Positions 45,785 through 58,526 of a DNA stretch of 64,000 nucleotides are shown here, in pieces. Where the stretch lies: positions 6,990,662 through 7,054,661 of the forward strand of contig NW_006499436.1 in assembly GCF_000471905.2 (NCBI RefSeq). Direction: 5' to 3'. The stretch is from Amborella trichopoda (lineage: Eukaryota > Streptophyta > Magnoliopsida > Amborellales > Amborellaceae). Made by a program: the position numbers and the translations under genes. Under the pieces are notes generated by a model that ran no database searches, was not told the origin of the DNA, and saw only the letters and a program-made list of their open reading frames with translations. Positions within the stretch are counted from its first letter, which is position 1. Every line of letters starts with the position of its first letter.

Positions 45785-48700
45785 GTACATCTTTTTTGTT
45801 TTTTTTGCCTTTGTTTCCCCATACTTTTTCTTCCTTTCAATTCGTAAATTCCTTTTTGAATTCAGTGCTTATCTTTTCTTTTTTTTGTTGATTGTTTGAT
45901 TTCCTTTTTTGGTTTCCTGTTGTGAATCCTGATCTGGTTGGTATTTGGTTGAAATAATGCTGTTTGTTATGGGATCTTATAACGGAGATGGCTCATCTAT
46001 TTCATGGTCAATCTCTTGTTTTATCGTTTTCTTTTTCCTTCTGAATTCTATAAGTAAGAATTAAGCTGGGTGATAGCTTGGCTTTTTCTTTTTCCTTTTT
46101 GAATTGGGTAGTTCCTTTTTTTTTTTTTTATGACTCAATATTAGAAGGATGGAGGTTCTATAGGGCCTACGCTTTATGAAACAAAATAAAGCCTCACCTC
46201 AAATCCTCGTCTAGAAAGCACCTTTGACAACAGAAATCTCCATGATGGATCTAAATCAATTGCCAACTCTGATGATGAACTTTGATACTCAATAGATATA
46301 CAGATCTTGCGGATCTACAAGCTTTTAATTTAGTATGAAATGAATGGTCTAGATAATTTGGTATAATATACACAATTTTTTGTGCTTAAAATCCTTTTTT
46401 TTTTTCACAACTAATATTTTCAAGCCGAGATGATCGATGTAAAGGTTTTCCAATGTTTGCATTGTAATTTTTGATGAATTATGAGGTGAAGATTTACTTA
46501 ATTTGATAGGGTTGCAGCCCTGTCAAACCATTTTCCATATTAGAATCCTATGAAATTGATCTTTGGGCTTCAAAAGCTATAGCGTTGTGGAATGAACGAT
46601 TGTGTTCCCGTAAATCATATTTTTGTGACTTGTAGTTACAATTTTTGTATTCTGTCTTTTATGCTGATGATGTACTCTTTTCTGAACTTCTAGACTTGGA
46701 GTGTCTTGCTATTTTCTGTGTTATATATGTTTATGTCCTGCTTGGTTGGTTTCTTTGGAGTGGTGATTCTCTGACTCTCTAGCCTCTTATGTAGTTATTT
46801 TATAGGGGCTTTGTCAACCTGTTATTAACAAGCACATATGTGATTGTCAGTTTGTTACTTGTAAGTAGAGGGCTTTGTACACAGTTACAACTCTCTATGG
46901 GTCACAAATATCAAACATGATTATCTGTCTGATCATTTCAGGTCATGAGATTCTTCCATACTGGTGATCTCCAAAAGCAGCATATTTTCTAGGGAATTTT
47001 CCATGAGTAGCATACCGATCTACTAAAGAGAAATTTTGTAATTCATGCATTGTAGTACTTCCAAAGTCGTTCAATTGTCGAAATTTAGCAATCTTTCTAA
47101 CCCCTATCTCCTTCAATGTTATTTCTGTTGCTTATGTTTTGTTCCTTTTTGTTAGAGGAAAATAGGAAAGGAGAGGAGGGGGGGGGGGGGGGAGAGAGAT
47201 AGTAGTTCAGTGGGGAAGGGGTCTACATAGGAATAAAACTGAAGACCTCATGTTGTGGCGCCACAACACCCTTGACCACCAAGTCCTGAGTCCATTCTTG
47301 TTATTTCTCTTGCAGATTATTCATTTTGTTTACTGAAGGAGTGTAGCAAGAAATCGAGTTAATGAATCTATGGAACTGCATGGACTGACAATAGTTCTTG
47401 TCGTTCCATGTTCTCTCCTCTTGAGATCTTGATATACAACCAATGAGAGGCATTAAATTTTCCTTTTAGCATACGGTGTTTCTTCTTCATGCATCATATG
47501 ATAAAAATTAGGCGAATGCTTGATCAGATTATAATATTTGTCACCTTATCTTGAGGTTGAGTCATGTCCTCATAGAGAAGTAGTTGCTGTTTTGAGAGAG
47601 TGGAAATATTTTTTGGGAACTTGCTGGCCGGTCATTGGGGCTGGCCGATGTCCAGCTTCATTCACCATCCGCACCCAATAATGTTTTGTTGACTCATCCT
47701 GATTTCTGCAGATATTGCTCCTGTAGGTAACATAGTTTCTCATATATCTATCATGATTAAGACTTGAGAGAATGAGCTGTGTGTCATTGAAAATTGTGCC
47801 AATGAGAGAATCAGCCTACATGAACTTAATGTTCTCTTAGACTTAATAATTGAAGTTACGAGGTTTCAAAATTGTGATAACCCTTAAGTTCAACTTTCTT
47901 TAACAACAATTAACTTTTAGGATGAAATAAAATTTGAAAGAGTCATCACTATTTTATCATTAAATTTATAGCTATCAGAAGGAATCATATATTTGGGCCC
48001 GGGAAGTAAAAGGAATGAGTTCAGCTTCTTCTCCTCCACACTTCTTTTTCTCTGTGCCCGTTTCGCATGCGCTTCGCACGCCATTGGTGCTTTGCTCGCC
48101 TCTTATTCATTGGACGGTTCGGATGGACTTCGCTGTTCTTCCCAACTAAAAGAGAAAGGGTTGTATCAAATTGAGATGTCAATTCGCTTTCCTCCACCAA
48201 TGAGATGGGGAATTAGTTTCCTCTGTCCCTTCATCTTTCTGAATCAAGGCTTGGCTCGTGTCGTTCCAACAACTGGCAGTTCCACAGAAAGAGGAGAGAT
48301 TAATATAAAATACAATCAAATTCCTAATTTAAATAAAAAATACATTAAGGAAGTGTACTACTTATTTTATTTAAAAATAAAAGCCTACAGAAATCGAATA
48401 TTTTAGTCCCATGTAATACAAGGGAACGTATTATAATGAGAGAGAAAACAACCTACTATATTAGGAGAAAAAAAGATCTCCCAGAACACCTTATTTATCA
48501 GGACTCTAGTGTGCAAACAGAGTTTCCTACTTCGTGAGCAGAGAGGAATGATCTAAAGGCTATCATTAAATCAAACAACATTGATGGGCTTCTTGCATGA
48601 TGATGACTCACACCGATATGCATCCTAAGAAACTTAGTATATGTAGTAGAAATAATCTGAAAGTTTCTTAAAATCATGCACCTAGAGTACATTGCTGGCC

Positions 48701-51700
48701 AGTAAATTTAGAAAATACATAGAGTTTTCCCTCTTAGATCTGAAATGGAATTATCCAGAAATTCATAAAACACACTTGGAGTGATTCTCAATATTTTCCA
48801 ATATATTGATCGAATTAAGGAACATAATTCCTTGAGGAAATGGATTAGGAGGTTAAAAGTGATCCTGCCTCAAACTATTGTCCATTATGCCCGCTCCTTT
48901 GGCTGCCTTACATGTACAAATTCCTTCTGGGTAAGTTAGAAAACATAAGTGTTTGAAATTCCTAGGCTCCACCCAATGTCCGCAAGGTCGTGGAAACTCC
49001 ATTTGACCACTACTATAGATTCTCCTTCAAACAGTTGGTTCTTCAAAAACTTATCAGAAACTGCATGAGCAAGAACCAACTGTATGGCTTTGCAATTTTA
49101 AGGTCCTTGTTTATGCACTTCTCATAATCAATGACCTTAAAAAGAAGTATGCATTTCTTATTTTTTAAGGTAATTGATTATGCATTTCTTATTGGGAAAA
49201 GGCTATGATGATGATGATGATGCATTTTCATAATTCTCCCAAAGCCTGCAGGGCCGTTCTACCTTTAACCTGATGGATGTTTGGGTGGCATTTTTCAGTC
49301 TACTAGTGTCTAAGGATCTTGTATTTGATCCCTTTTTTTGGCTCTCCTTTCTGTGCAGCAGTCATGTATGTTACCCCTTGCATTTCAATTCCTTTAGATG
49401 TTTTCCCTAACCACATATTTGTCCTGATCTTTTTTCGAAAGCCTCTAGCTGCCTTCTTTCTCCATATCCACTATATACTAGCCTAAAGGCCACCCACCGT
49501 AGGAAATGCCCAGCTCATTCCGGCATACTATACTCCAGATGTATCAGGCATTACCCAATCAATACGAAATGATCAAAACATACCTGTTTAAAACTTCCTC
49601 TTCTAGACTTGAATTTGCATTGTACCAACACTTTCCTGCAGTTCCCTGCACAAAGGGTGTGCTATTGGAGATCATCTCCCTATTCTGCTTGTGGTTAATG
49701 CTAAGAATTTTATTTCGAAAGACAGCCAATGAAAAATATGTCTTTCAAATTTAACCAATGGGAAATACAAACCCAATCATGGGCCTTCTTCCTCTAAATA
49801 CAAATACTTGACACTGAAAATCTCAAACACTTACTAGTTTCCCACATAACAGATGCCCCCCACCCCTGAAACCTTAGGGGCGCCTGGTTGCCTAAGCAGC
49901 CAGGACCCCTGGCTGTCTAGGCGGCCGCCTCTGTCTTTTTTACCACTGGGTCCCAGAATAAGTGTATTGTGTCGTTTGCTTCAGGACCCTGGTGAGTCGA
50001 GTGGCCTCAATTTGGACTAACAGTTTAGACAGCAATTGTTTGCTTTCATTCTAAATATGAGATGTTGTTCCTTCACATGTTGACACACTCTGGATGTTTC
50101 AACTTGATGTGCATACTCTATTTGTCAGATATCTCAATGTTGTGGCTCGAAAGGAAGTGATCCTCCTCACTCCCTCATATCCATTAATTTGTCACTTTAT
50201 TTTTATGTCTGTATGTTTTGGTTGATCAAGGGTTATTCAGGGACATCATAGTTTGCAGATAATGTGCCTGAGAGCTTGTCTATGTGTGTGTATGGACAGA
50301 TCTAGAATATAAACTATTTGAAGCTATGAAATTTGAGATTAGTTAAAAACTGAATTTTTTAAAAAAACAATCTGATGATCTAAGGGCTTTTCTAGGCTTC
50401 TAGAAGTTCACAGATCGCTGTTTAACTTCACCCTTCTGGTATGAACCATCACGCTTCACTTAAATATTCAAGAACTACAATGATGAAGACTAATTAAACT
50501 TTGTTTTCCTAATAACTGCTAAGATTTTTATGAGTCGTGGTTCTGAATTTTACCAACCAAGAAACAAGTTACTCCCTTCTGTTTGACTCATGCTTACCTA
50601 AAAGAAAAGTTGGAAGTGGAAAAGACAAATACAAACATGATGGAGTCAGAAAGTCTGTTGTTTCAAACCATTCATAGTAGCATCCGTATTAGCCAAATTA
50701 TCATCCGCCTTGCTTGCTTTCCTTGCACATAAGGTGATATTACCAGGAATGGTAACAACAAGTCAATATTCCCTCCCCAGCAAACTCCATGGTGTTGGGC
50801 ACTCCTATTTAAGCCACCATGTACATTCAGCATCAACCCCATCAATCAGTACTAGTTTTAAGAACCCTCTAGTGAAAATCTGTGCTCCAACCAAGATTCC
50901 CTATGCTTCCACACATATCAAATTACAAATGTGATTCAGCCCCACATGCGTCCAGTGAGCTGACCAGTAAAGAACCCATACGAAAGCATTATTACAAAAT
51001 CTTTCCAAAACTATTAAATGAGGCCAATTTGAAACTCTATACCAATTTGCAGTTGCCATCAACTTTTCAGTTTTAGAACATCCAAGACTAACATGGCTCT
51101 TTTGGGCAAGTGGTGGTGGCACCATGCCACTGAACCCAACCATCTTTGGAAGTCGGTGTTGCAACAGAAATACAACCTGCAACCTTCCTCCTGGCTCCCC
51201 CGTTTGAGGCCATACAGCAGGGCCTCTGGTTTCTGGAGCACTCTGCAAAATACCCTTAAGTCCTTCAAACTGAATTCTCGGATTCTTGCTCGCGATGGAT
51301 GCTGTACCAAATTCTGGTTGGACTTGTGGATAGGTCCCTCAACCCTGTGTGATCACTTCCCATCCCTATTCCTTCTCTCGGTGAACCAGCAGGAGTTAGT
51401 GGCTGAGGTGTTCCAAACTCTCGGCCACAGATGGATATGGAGCCCCATATTCAGGAGGTCCCTTTGTGATGCTGAAATGGACAAATTTATTAACCTATCC
51501 ACGCTTCTGGATGAGCACTTCATTCCCTTGCGAGGCCACGATAGGCTCATTTGGTGTCCCTCCTCCTTCCTTAGCTACTCGGGCTTGGTTCTCCTTGGTG
51601 CCACGCAAAATTCAGTTCTTCACTTGGTTGGCCTTGCACCAAAGAGCTCTAACGGTCGACCTCCTTCAGAGAAGAAGCATCCCCATTCCAAATCGGTGCA

Positions 51701-54700
51701 CTTTGTGTCTCGAGGCGGAGCAGACAAATGCACACCTCTTTCTCCACTGTCCTTTGTCCTACTCCTTGTGGGGCTTCTCCTCAACCTTTTCAACTGGCAG
51801 TGGGTAACACCCCAATCTATTCCTTGTCCCTTTTCCTCTATGCAGCCTCACCCTTGGGTGGAATCGGGACGTTCACTTTGGAAGGCCTCTATCTTTGCTC
51901 TCCTCTGGACCATCTGGATTGAGCGAAACAGTCGGATCTTCCAATGCATATACAAGTCCCCTGAAGTGCTTTTCGATCAGATCAAGTCCCGTGTCTCATT
52001 TTGGGCATCCAACCACAAAGTCTTAAAAGATGTTAATCGATCAGCATTCCAGCTCAATTGGCAGCCCCTCTTCCACCTTTCGTAACCCAGGGTTTCCTGG
52101 TCGCCCCCCACCTCGGGATCCATCAAAGTTCAACTTGGATGGGTGTTCCCTGGGTAATCCCGGCCAGGCAGGCATAGGTGGTCTCTTCCAGAACAATGAG
52201 GGCCACATTCTTGCTTCCTTCTCCAAATTGATCAGTCACTCCGATGCCCAATCAGAGGAAGCCCTCGGGCTTCTAGAAGGTCTGTGATTATACGCCTTGC
52301 AATGGACTTGTCCTCTCATTGCATAAGAAGATTCCATCTATGTCATCTGATGGGCCTTGGCTGTAGCTCCCTATGCATGGGCCTTGGCTCTTATTTTCGA
52401 AGAAATTACCCATGTTTGTTCGGGGATTTCGATCTCATGGAGTCACGTTTGGCACTAGGGTAATTCTCAGGCGGACTCCCTTGCCAAAGAAGGTTCCTGT
52501 AATGCCTTGACTGTGGAAGATTACGATCGCATCTTAAAGGACCTGCCAGCTCTTCTTAGGAGTCTTAGATTTTACAATGTTCTTTCTGGGTTCCCTGTGG
52601 GGTTACCCGCCCTAGTTGGTTTTTTATCTAGCGCCACCTTGGGGGTCTCTCTATTGTACCTTTGCATTTATATTAGGAAAATGTTAGCACTTTCAAAAAA
52701 ACAAAAAAAAGCATTCAAGACTAGGCTATCAATATGTTCTTGCTATGGCTTTGGGTCGGAAGTTCCTAACCAAACCAATCTTTTAACCCACCCCTCTTAA
52801 TCAAGCCTATATGTATCATCTAAGTGATGATTCCAGTGGTGTTTGATTATCTCAACATTAGTGAGCTAGGTTCGAAATGTCAACCTCAAGTGAGTCACTG
52901 ATCCACAAATTGTTTTCGTTGTAGTGAACAGACCAGTTCAAGGCTCCAAGCTAAGTGAAGAAAGAAAAGATTCTTGTCTAAAGATTCTTGTCTCTTTCTG
53001 GAATGCAGCTTTTCTATAATTATTCATTCCAAATGCTCCAAGCCTGACTGGACACTTCAACACACCAATGCAGCAGGCACTTCAAGATCCACCTGACCTA
53101 CGATCACTTCTTCATAAATGACGAAAACATGGTTGCCAAAAACCTCTTCATTTTGCTCAGTCAAAAACATTGGATGGGCCACTATTTGTGCTTAGGCAAC
53201 ATAAAGGAAAATAAGTATGCTTTGGACCCCAATTTGGTTCATACGTGGCTACTTATGATTAGCTCCCCATTTCACAACACTGTTTCTTCAGAAAACACCT
53301 AAAAACAGTGAAAACATTTGTGGGGTTCACAAAAGAAATTCCTTGATGGTTTTACACTAAAAATGGATAAGACTTGCTGGTGAATATGCAGTACATCCAA
53401 ATGGGGCCTGAAAGTCTTGGAACAACCCCCTTGACCTCCACGTGTAGTTGCGCTGATAGCGCAAAATGGTCCCCTAATTCCTTCTCTCTTTGTAAGATGA
53501 ACATAGCAACTTGAAGCCGTAGCAAATTGAATGCTCAACAGCTAAAAGTTGATTCTTACAGACCAAGGCAAGATAAGATAGAGCCTCTGATGTGATATCA
53601 ACTACCAACTTTCTTTCATTAATACAAGAAAAAGAAAAGAAGAAAGGAATAGATACTGACCCTCCTTTCCTCTCAAGTGCTTAAGTGAACTCCATTGAAC
53701 TCCCTGAAGAATTTTCCTGGGTAACCCTTTAAACTCTCCCAAAATATTTTGGTTAAAACATCCTAAAGTGGCCTTAAGATTTCTACCTCTCACTTTCTTT
53801 CCATTCAAATCCCACTCCCGCAGAGGGTGGCTGAAAAGATCCCAAATTCATCTATTCGGAACACTTGTCTGCTTTATGGTAAAAAACATTCTTCGAACAA
53901 CTGCATTATTGGGATCTTTTTCCTTCTGCTTCTTCTTTTGCTGATACACTCATTGTTGATCATGCAGTCATGATAACACTGCATGATCAACAGGACATTG
54001 TTGTTATAAGACGTCACCATGTACTGCTAGTCTGTCCTGGTTTGATATTTCTATACTCTTACAAGAAACACATGCATATGTATGACGTTTCTTTCCTGTG
54101 TCTTTCCAAGCCCTATTTAAGTTGCCGCATGACCTCTGTCATTGTAGTTCAGATTAGTAGCAAATATATTTCATTTTGCGTTTGCTATTCGTTTCTTTTA
54201 CCATATAAGAGGAGATTTATAACTTGCCATTTTTTTTCATGATGAACAATATGATAGCAGTTTATAGCTAGAGAGCCTTAATAACAACTTCCTCGCTTCT
54301 ATCAATAAAATTTTTTCCTAGCCTAACACCAGTTGACGGAGAGCACCGGAATCGCGGTTTTCAGGTTACAGACAGCAGGTGAATGACATAGTGCAAGGTG
54401 CCTTGTTTCCCGAAGCTGGTGTGGGCAGTGGGATAGGTCACGCTGGAGGAGTCGGTGGGCTGGTGGTGGTTCGAGGCATTGATCTCTTCTCATATTGTGA
54501 GTCCTGTTTGCTTCCATTTAAGGTCCAGTGCCATGTTGGTTACATCCCATCAAAACAACAAGTTGTGGGGTTGAGCAAGCTCTCTAGAGTGGCAGATGTT
54601 TTCGCTAAGAGGCTCCAAAACCCTCAAAGACTTGCCGATGAGGTGTGCTCCGCATTGTATGAGAGCATCAGGCCATCAGGGGTTGCTGTTGCCCTTCAGT

Positions 54701-55617
54701 GCTGGCATATCCAGTTCCCCTCTGATCTTGAAACAAGTGATTCAAACCATATTGCTCAAGATATGGATGGTTGGGCATCTACCTCTGTCTTTTCAGGTTT
54801 GGGATTGTTCAAGGATAAGGCATGTGATGTTTGGTCTGATTTCTTAGCCCTTGTGAAATTCAAAGGTGCCATCGCTCTGGACAGGAAAAGGGCCTCTTCT
54901 TGGTGTCCATCTCAAGCTGTGGTGATGCCTGAATGCAATGGGCATGGCCTAACAAGCTTGCCCAATCCCATTACTGAATCGAACCTACGGATCTTGGCCA
55001 AGTTGGGTGCCACCCATTCGACTATGATTGCAGCTGTGACCTTGATACTTCGAGCTCTGGGTGAAGACCCATTGAGGAAAGAACTTGTAAACACACCCCG
55101 CCATTTTGTGAAGTGGCTGATGAAGTTTAAAAGATCGACTCTAGAGATGAAAGGAAATGGTTTTCACTATGGTTCAGAGGTGCCAAACCCAAATTGTATT
55201 ATCAAGGAATCAGGTGAAAGTGAGAGAGTGAGGATGCGTTCTGAGCTAAATTTGCCATTCTGGTCTCAATGTGAGCACCATCTACTGCCGTTCCATGGGG
55301 TGGTGCATGTGAGTTACTATATGGTAGAGGAGGCAGAAGCATTAGATAGGTCAAGTTTGCAAACAATCGTTCATTTCCATGCATGCAAGCTCCAAGTGCA
55401 AGAGAGACTTACAAAGCAGATTGCTGAGAGTGTTAACACTGTTTCGGGTGGAGGAGGTGTTATGGTTGTTGTAGAAGCTAGCCACATTTGTATGATATCT
55501 AGGGGTATCGAGAAGATTGGTAGCAGCACAGCCACTATTGCGGTGCTAGGTCAATTTGCATCTAATCCTTTGGCAAAGGCAATGTTTCTTCAGATGATTT
55601 CAATCAGGACTTCTTGA
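45553..55617 (+). CDS. GCH1: GTP cyclohydrolase I, plant two-domain form
   Basis: Two exons, 45553-45784 and 54365-55617 (stop TGA), joined in frame (AGAG/GTACAT and TCAG/GTTACA) to give 494 residues, the usual plant length. The enzyme turns GTP into dihydroneopterin triphosphate, the first step of the pterin branch of folate synthesis, in the cytosol. The start Met opens MGALDEG, as in other plant enzymes. Two GCHI domains follow: N (about 37-195) and C (about 285-490). N has CESC at 122-125, so the zinc-binding His pair is lost, but it keeps VVGLSKLSR (144-152). C keeps CEHHLLPF (Cys380, His382, His383) and HICM (Cys453) but lacks the GLSK segment. This complementary loss is known for plant GCHI, where both domains are needed. 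The frame is free of stops and shifts. The intron is 8.6 kb. Confidence 0.96.
47178..47192. repeat. poly-G(15) in GCH1 intron
   Basis: Fifteen G followed by a GA tract. The exact length is doubtful for the usual homopolymer reasons. An 18-bp perfect palindrome TGTTGTGGCGCCACAACA lies at 47251-47268. Confidence 0.85.
47990..48406 (+). other. GC-rich open stretch, possible organelle-derived insert
   Basis: In the GCH1 intron, 47993-48406 is open for 137 codons and 47990-48290 is richer in GC than its flanks, with codon-like text (CASHAIGALLASYSLDG, EMSIRFPPPMRWGISFLCPF). The compositional jump and the style suggest plant mitochondrial DNA, but I cannot match it to a named gene. The last 40 codons fall into AT-rich intron and are probably not part of it. 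Confidence 0.3.
49885..49926. repeat. GC-rich inverted repeat in GCH1 intron
   Basis: GGTTGCCTAAGCAGCCAGG and its near reverse complement CCTGGCTGTCTAGGCGGCC are separated by 3 bases; about 15 of 19 pairs match. It stands out from AT-rich surroundings. Confidence 0.6.
51091..52711 (+). mobile_element. 5'-truncated LINE in GCH1 intron
   Basis: Same strand as GCH1. Starts in the reverse-transcriptase tail (MALLGKWWWH, FWSTLQNTLKSF, ARDGCCTKFWLDLW). A frameshift at about 51470-51560 leads to the zinc-binding domain (WFSLVPRKIQFFTWLALHQR, CTLCLEAEQTNAHLFLHCPL). RNase H follows (KFNLDGCSLGNPGQAGIGGL, then SDAQSEEALGLLEGL) and an A-rich tail at 52694-52710. Flanks are CATCCAAGACTA (51079-51090) and CATTCAAGACTA (52712-52723), a 12-bp target duplication with one mismatch. 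Only the last 1.6 kb of the element was integrated, as expected for incomplete target-primed reverse transcription. Dead. Confidence 0.88.
53954..53992. repeat. perfect 14-bp hairpin in GCH1 intron
   Basis: TGTTGATCATGCAG and CTGCATGATCAACA are exact reverse complements around an 11-base loop. It lies 372 bp before exon 2. Confidence 0.85.
54365..55617 (+). CDS. GCH1: GCH1 exon 2
   Basis: Encodes residue 78 onward: the rest of the N domain, the linker (about 196-284, DLETSDSNHIAQDMDGW onward) and the whole C domain through GSSTATIAVLGQF. No internal intron and no frame break. Confidence 0.95.
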
Positions 55618-56030
55618 AAAGGGGGGGGTAAATCATTGCCTCAATGTTTGATCATTTCATTTTTTCTTAAAATTATTTCCCTTTCTTTCTACTGCAAAGA
55701 AAGCAGCTGTAAAAGGAATAATGTTTGACCGGGGCTTGCTTTCTATACATGGCAAGTTGGTATATGGTTTGATTTTTTCAGCCCCCTATGATGGATCAGT
55801 TTACTGTTGGAGAAATTGTGAAAGGCAAATGGCTTCAACATCCATCTTTTAACTTTTCTCTCATTCTTGAACCCCACCTATATGCTTATCTCACATGAGA
55901 CGACTCCTTGTTTATCATAGTCATTTCAGTTTAATTTTTCGTGTCTTTCGGTTTTACTAATGCCATTAGTCAAATTTGATATAGTTTTATCTCGCTAAAA
56001 CTTAGAATATGTACGTTCTTGTGACCGCAA
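55618..56030 (+). other. GCH1 3' flank
   Basis: G-run right after the stop, then T-rich DNA, probably the 3' untranslated region. A LINE begins at the T-run 56031-56039. Nothing else seen. Confidence 0.45.
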
Positions 56031-57720
56031 TTTTTTTTTAATTTCTTAGCTTTTATTAATGACTAAGAAAAAGAAATTACATTAGGAGACAAGAGAAGGC
56101 AGGGAAACACCCCTTTTAGCCAAGGAATTAGTCAAAGAATTAGCTTCACGATAAGCGTGGGAGAAAGAGACTCTCAAAGGTTCCACCAAATCCATGACCT
56201 GCAACCATAGGGAGCGAAACTCTCAAGGAACTTTCTACTCCTTTTTGCAGCATCTAATGACATTCAAAGAGTCCCCTTCAATCGAGCAATTTCTACAAAG
56301 ATTCCTATCAACCATAATTTTCACCCCACTCAATAGAGCACTCAATTCATCAAAATTTACAGTTTTAATCCCTATCAGACGGGCATAGAAAAAGAGAATA
56401 TTACCCAAATAGTCTCTCAACACAACCAATCCCAGTTACACCCGGGTTACCTAAAGAATTACCATCAAAGTTAAGCTTCAAGCTTCCATTAGAAGGTGCG
56501 GTCCAAAAACTGTGGTCTACTTCCAACACACCCGAGAAGAAAAAGATTTCTGAGATTAGCTATAACATCAACCTTGGAGATACTCCAACCCTCTTTTGTC
56601 ATAGACAATCAGGACCAAATCGATTGTTTGATAGTAATTAATAGTCCCTCAAAAGGCAAAGAACTACCCTCAAAGACCCTTCTATTTCTTTCCTTCCAAA
56701 CTTCTTATAGAAAGACACATTTCGATATTTTCCAAATAGTTTTGCCAATCTCAGGCATATGGGAGATAGAAAATTGTGAGACTATCCCTTCAATAGATTG
56801 AAGAAGCACCAAACTAATCCCTAGAACCCCAAAAAGCCAATACCAAATTCTTACAGTAAAAGAGCAATGAATGAGAAGGTGCACACAAGATTCCCCATCT
56901 ACTTTACATAGTAAACAAACTTTGGCAAAATTTTCCTCCTTTTGATCAGATTATTAATGGTCAATATCTTATTCAATGATGCTAGCCAAATAAAGGCTTG
57001 AACTTTGTGTTGAATGAGCCATTTCCAAATTTAGGCAATCTGAGGACATGACCATCTCCACCAATCATGAAAGAGGAGATTGTAACACGATTTAATAGAG
57101 AATACCCCATCACTATCGATCTCCCAAATAATTTCATCCACTGCATTCATTGAGATATAAGCTTTATCTAGTAGCTTCATCAAAGCACACCATTGGGATA
57201 AACGGATATTGCTCAAATGACCATATGCCAGAAAAATGTTCTATGACGTAAGACGACCCCTTCTTTCTAAATCTTCATTAACTTTCAGATTAGGTCGGGT
57301 CACTAACCCATATAAGTCTGGAAAAACCGATTTCAATGAGTAATCCCCCAACCATTTATGGTGCCAAAAAGAGACTTGGCTACCACAACCTATATTCCAT
57401 CTGCAGTAGCCCAACACCATCGGCCTACAGTTGTAAATAGCTTTCCATACCTGAGATACCTCTTTACCTCGTCCACTTCCAAGCCAAACATTAAATCTAT
57501 CAATCACATACTTAGCCAAAAGAACTTCGAACTAAAGGTGATTTTTCAAATGCAAACTATGCCGCCACCATTTGCACATAACCAACTGGTTAACCATTCT
57601 AATCCTTATTATGTTCAAACCACCTTCTTTCTTCAGGGTACAAACTCTATCACATCTTAGCAAATGACTGCAATTGTATATTTGGATATGGTTCCTATGC
57701 CGCCCTGAACACATGTAAAA
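56031..57720 (-). mobile_element. 5'-truncated LINE downstream of GCH1
   Basis: The - strand, from 57714 leftward: CTLKKEGGLNIIRIRMVNQL with VMCKWWRHSL (reverse-transcriptase tail), CGSQVSFWHHKWLGDYSL (57519-57241), the zinc-binding region IIWEIDSDGVFSIKSCYNLL (57216-57031), RNase H LNFDGNSLGNPG (about 56470) and VVLRDYLGNILFFYA with NFDELSALLSGVK (56429-56235). The poly-A tail appears as T9 at 56031-56039. Several frames and stops, so inactive. A distinct copy from the one in the GCH1 intron. Confidence 0.8.
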
Positions 57721-58526
57721 ATGTGGCTCCCTTTAATAACTCATTTTTGGAATAAATTTTGACCTGACTTTTAAGGATTGTATAATCTCTAAAATGGAGG
57801 TTTTAGAGGTCATTAATGTGTAAAACAAAAATTAAAAACAAAAAAAGATCTTTTTTAGAAGGAAATATTAAAGCAATTGATCTGACCTTTTTCTTGGAGG
57901 GACCATCACTTCTTTTTTTTTGGTAAGGGGGACCATCACTTGCTTACGTCCATCTCTAGATGGTTTGTCTCAGGAGAACATAAATGTATGGGGCAATGAT
58001 TTCATGCAACGGCTGTATAGTAATATGATGCAAGAACCTTCAAAAATTATGTTATGGTCATTTGTTTGATCCAAAATTTGAAATATACACTCTTTTCATT
58101 CTGATGAACAATCACAAAAAATAACAATTTGAAAACACAACTTAGAAAGTACTTTTTTAGCCCAATTAACACAGGCCATTCATTTTGGTGAGATGCTTAG
58201 ATATAGGCCTTATAAAGAATTTTTCATTTCCAATTTTTTTATATGGCTTTATTATCATTAGATGAACAATGATAAAAAAATAAAAAAATGATTTTGAGTT
58301 TATAAAGGCTAAGATATTGAAATTCACCAAATAAATGGTCTCGATTCGTTTTTAGAGGGAACTCATTTTGACCATATCTAGGGCTCAAATTGACCGTTTT
58401 TTTGGGGGTGGGTTGATTATTGAGATGAAGCGAGTGTGTGTGCAAAATTTTGGGTCATACAAATACTACAAAAATATTTTTCTAGAAGTGTCATTGCATT
58501 ATACTATGATACAACCGTTGCACAAA
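57721..58526. other. non-coding
   Basis: AT-rich, with phrases in common with 31050-31500 (possible DNA-transposon debris). No gene seen. Confidence 0.4.
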
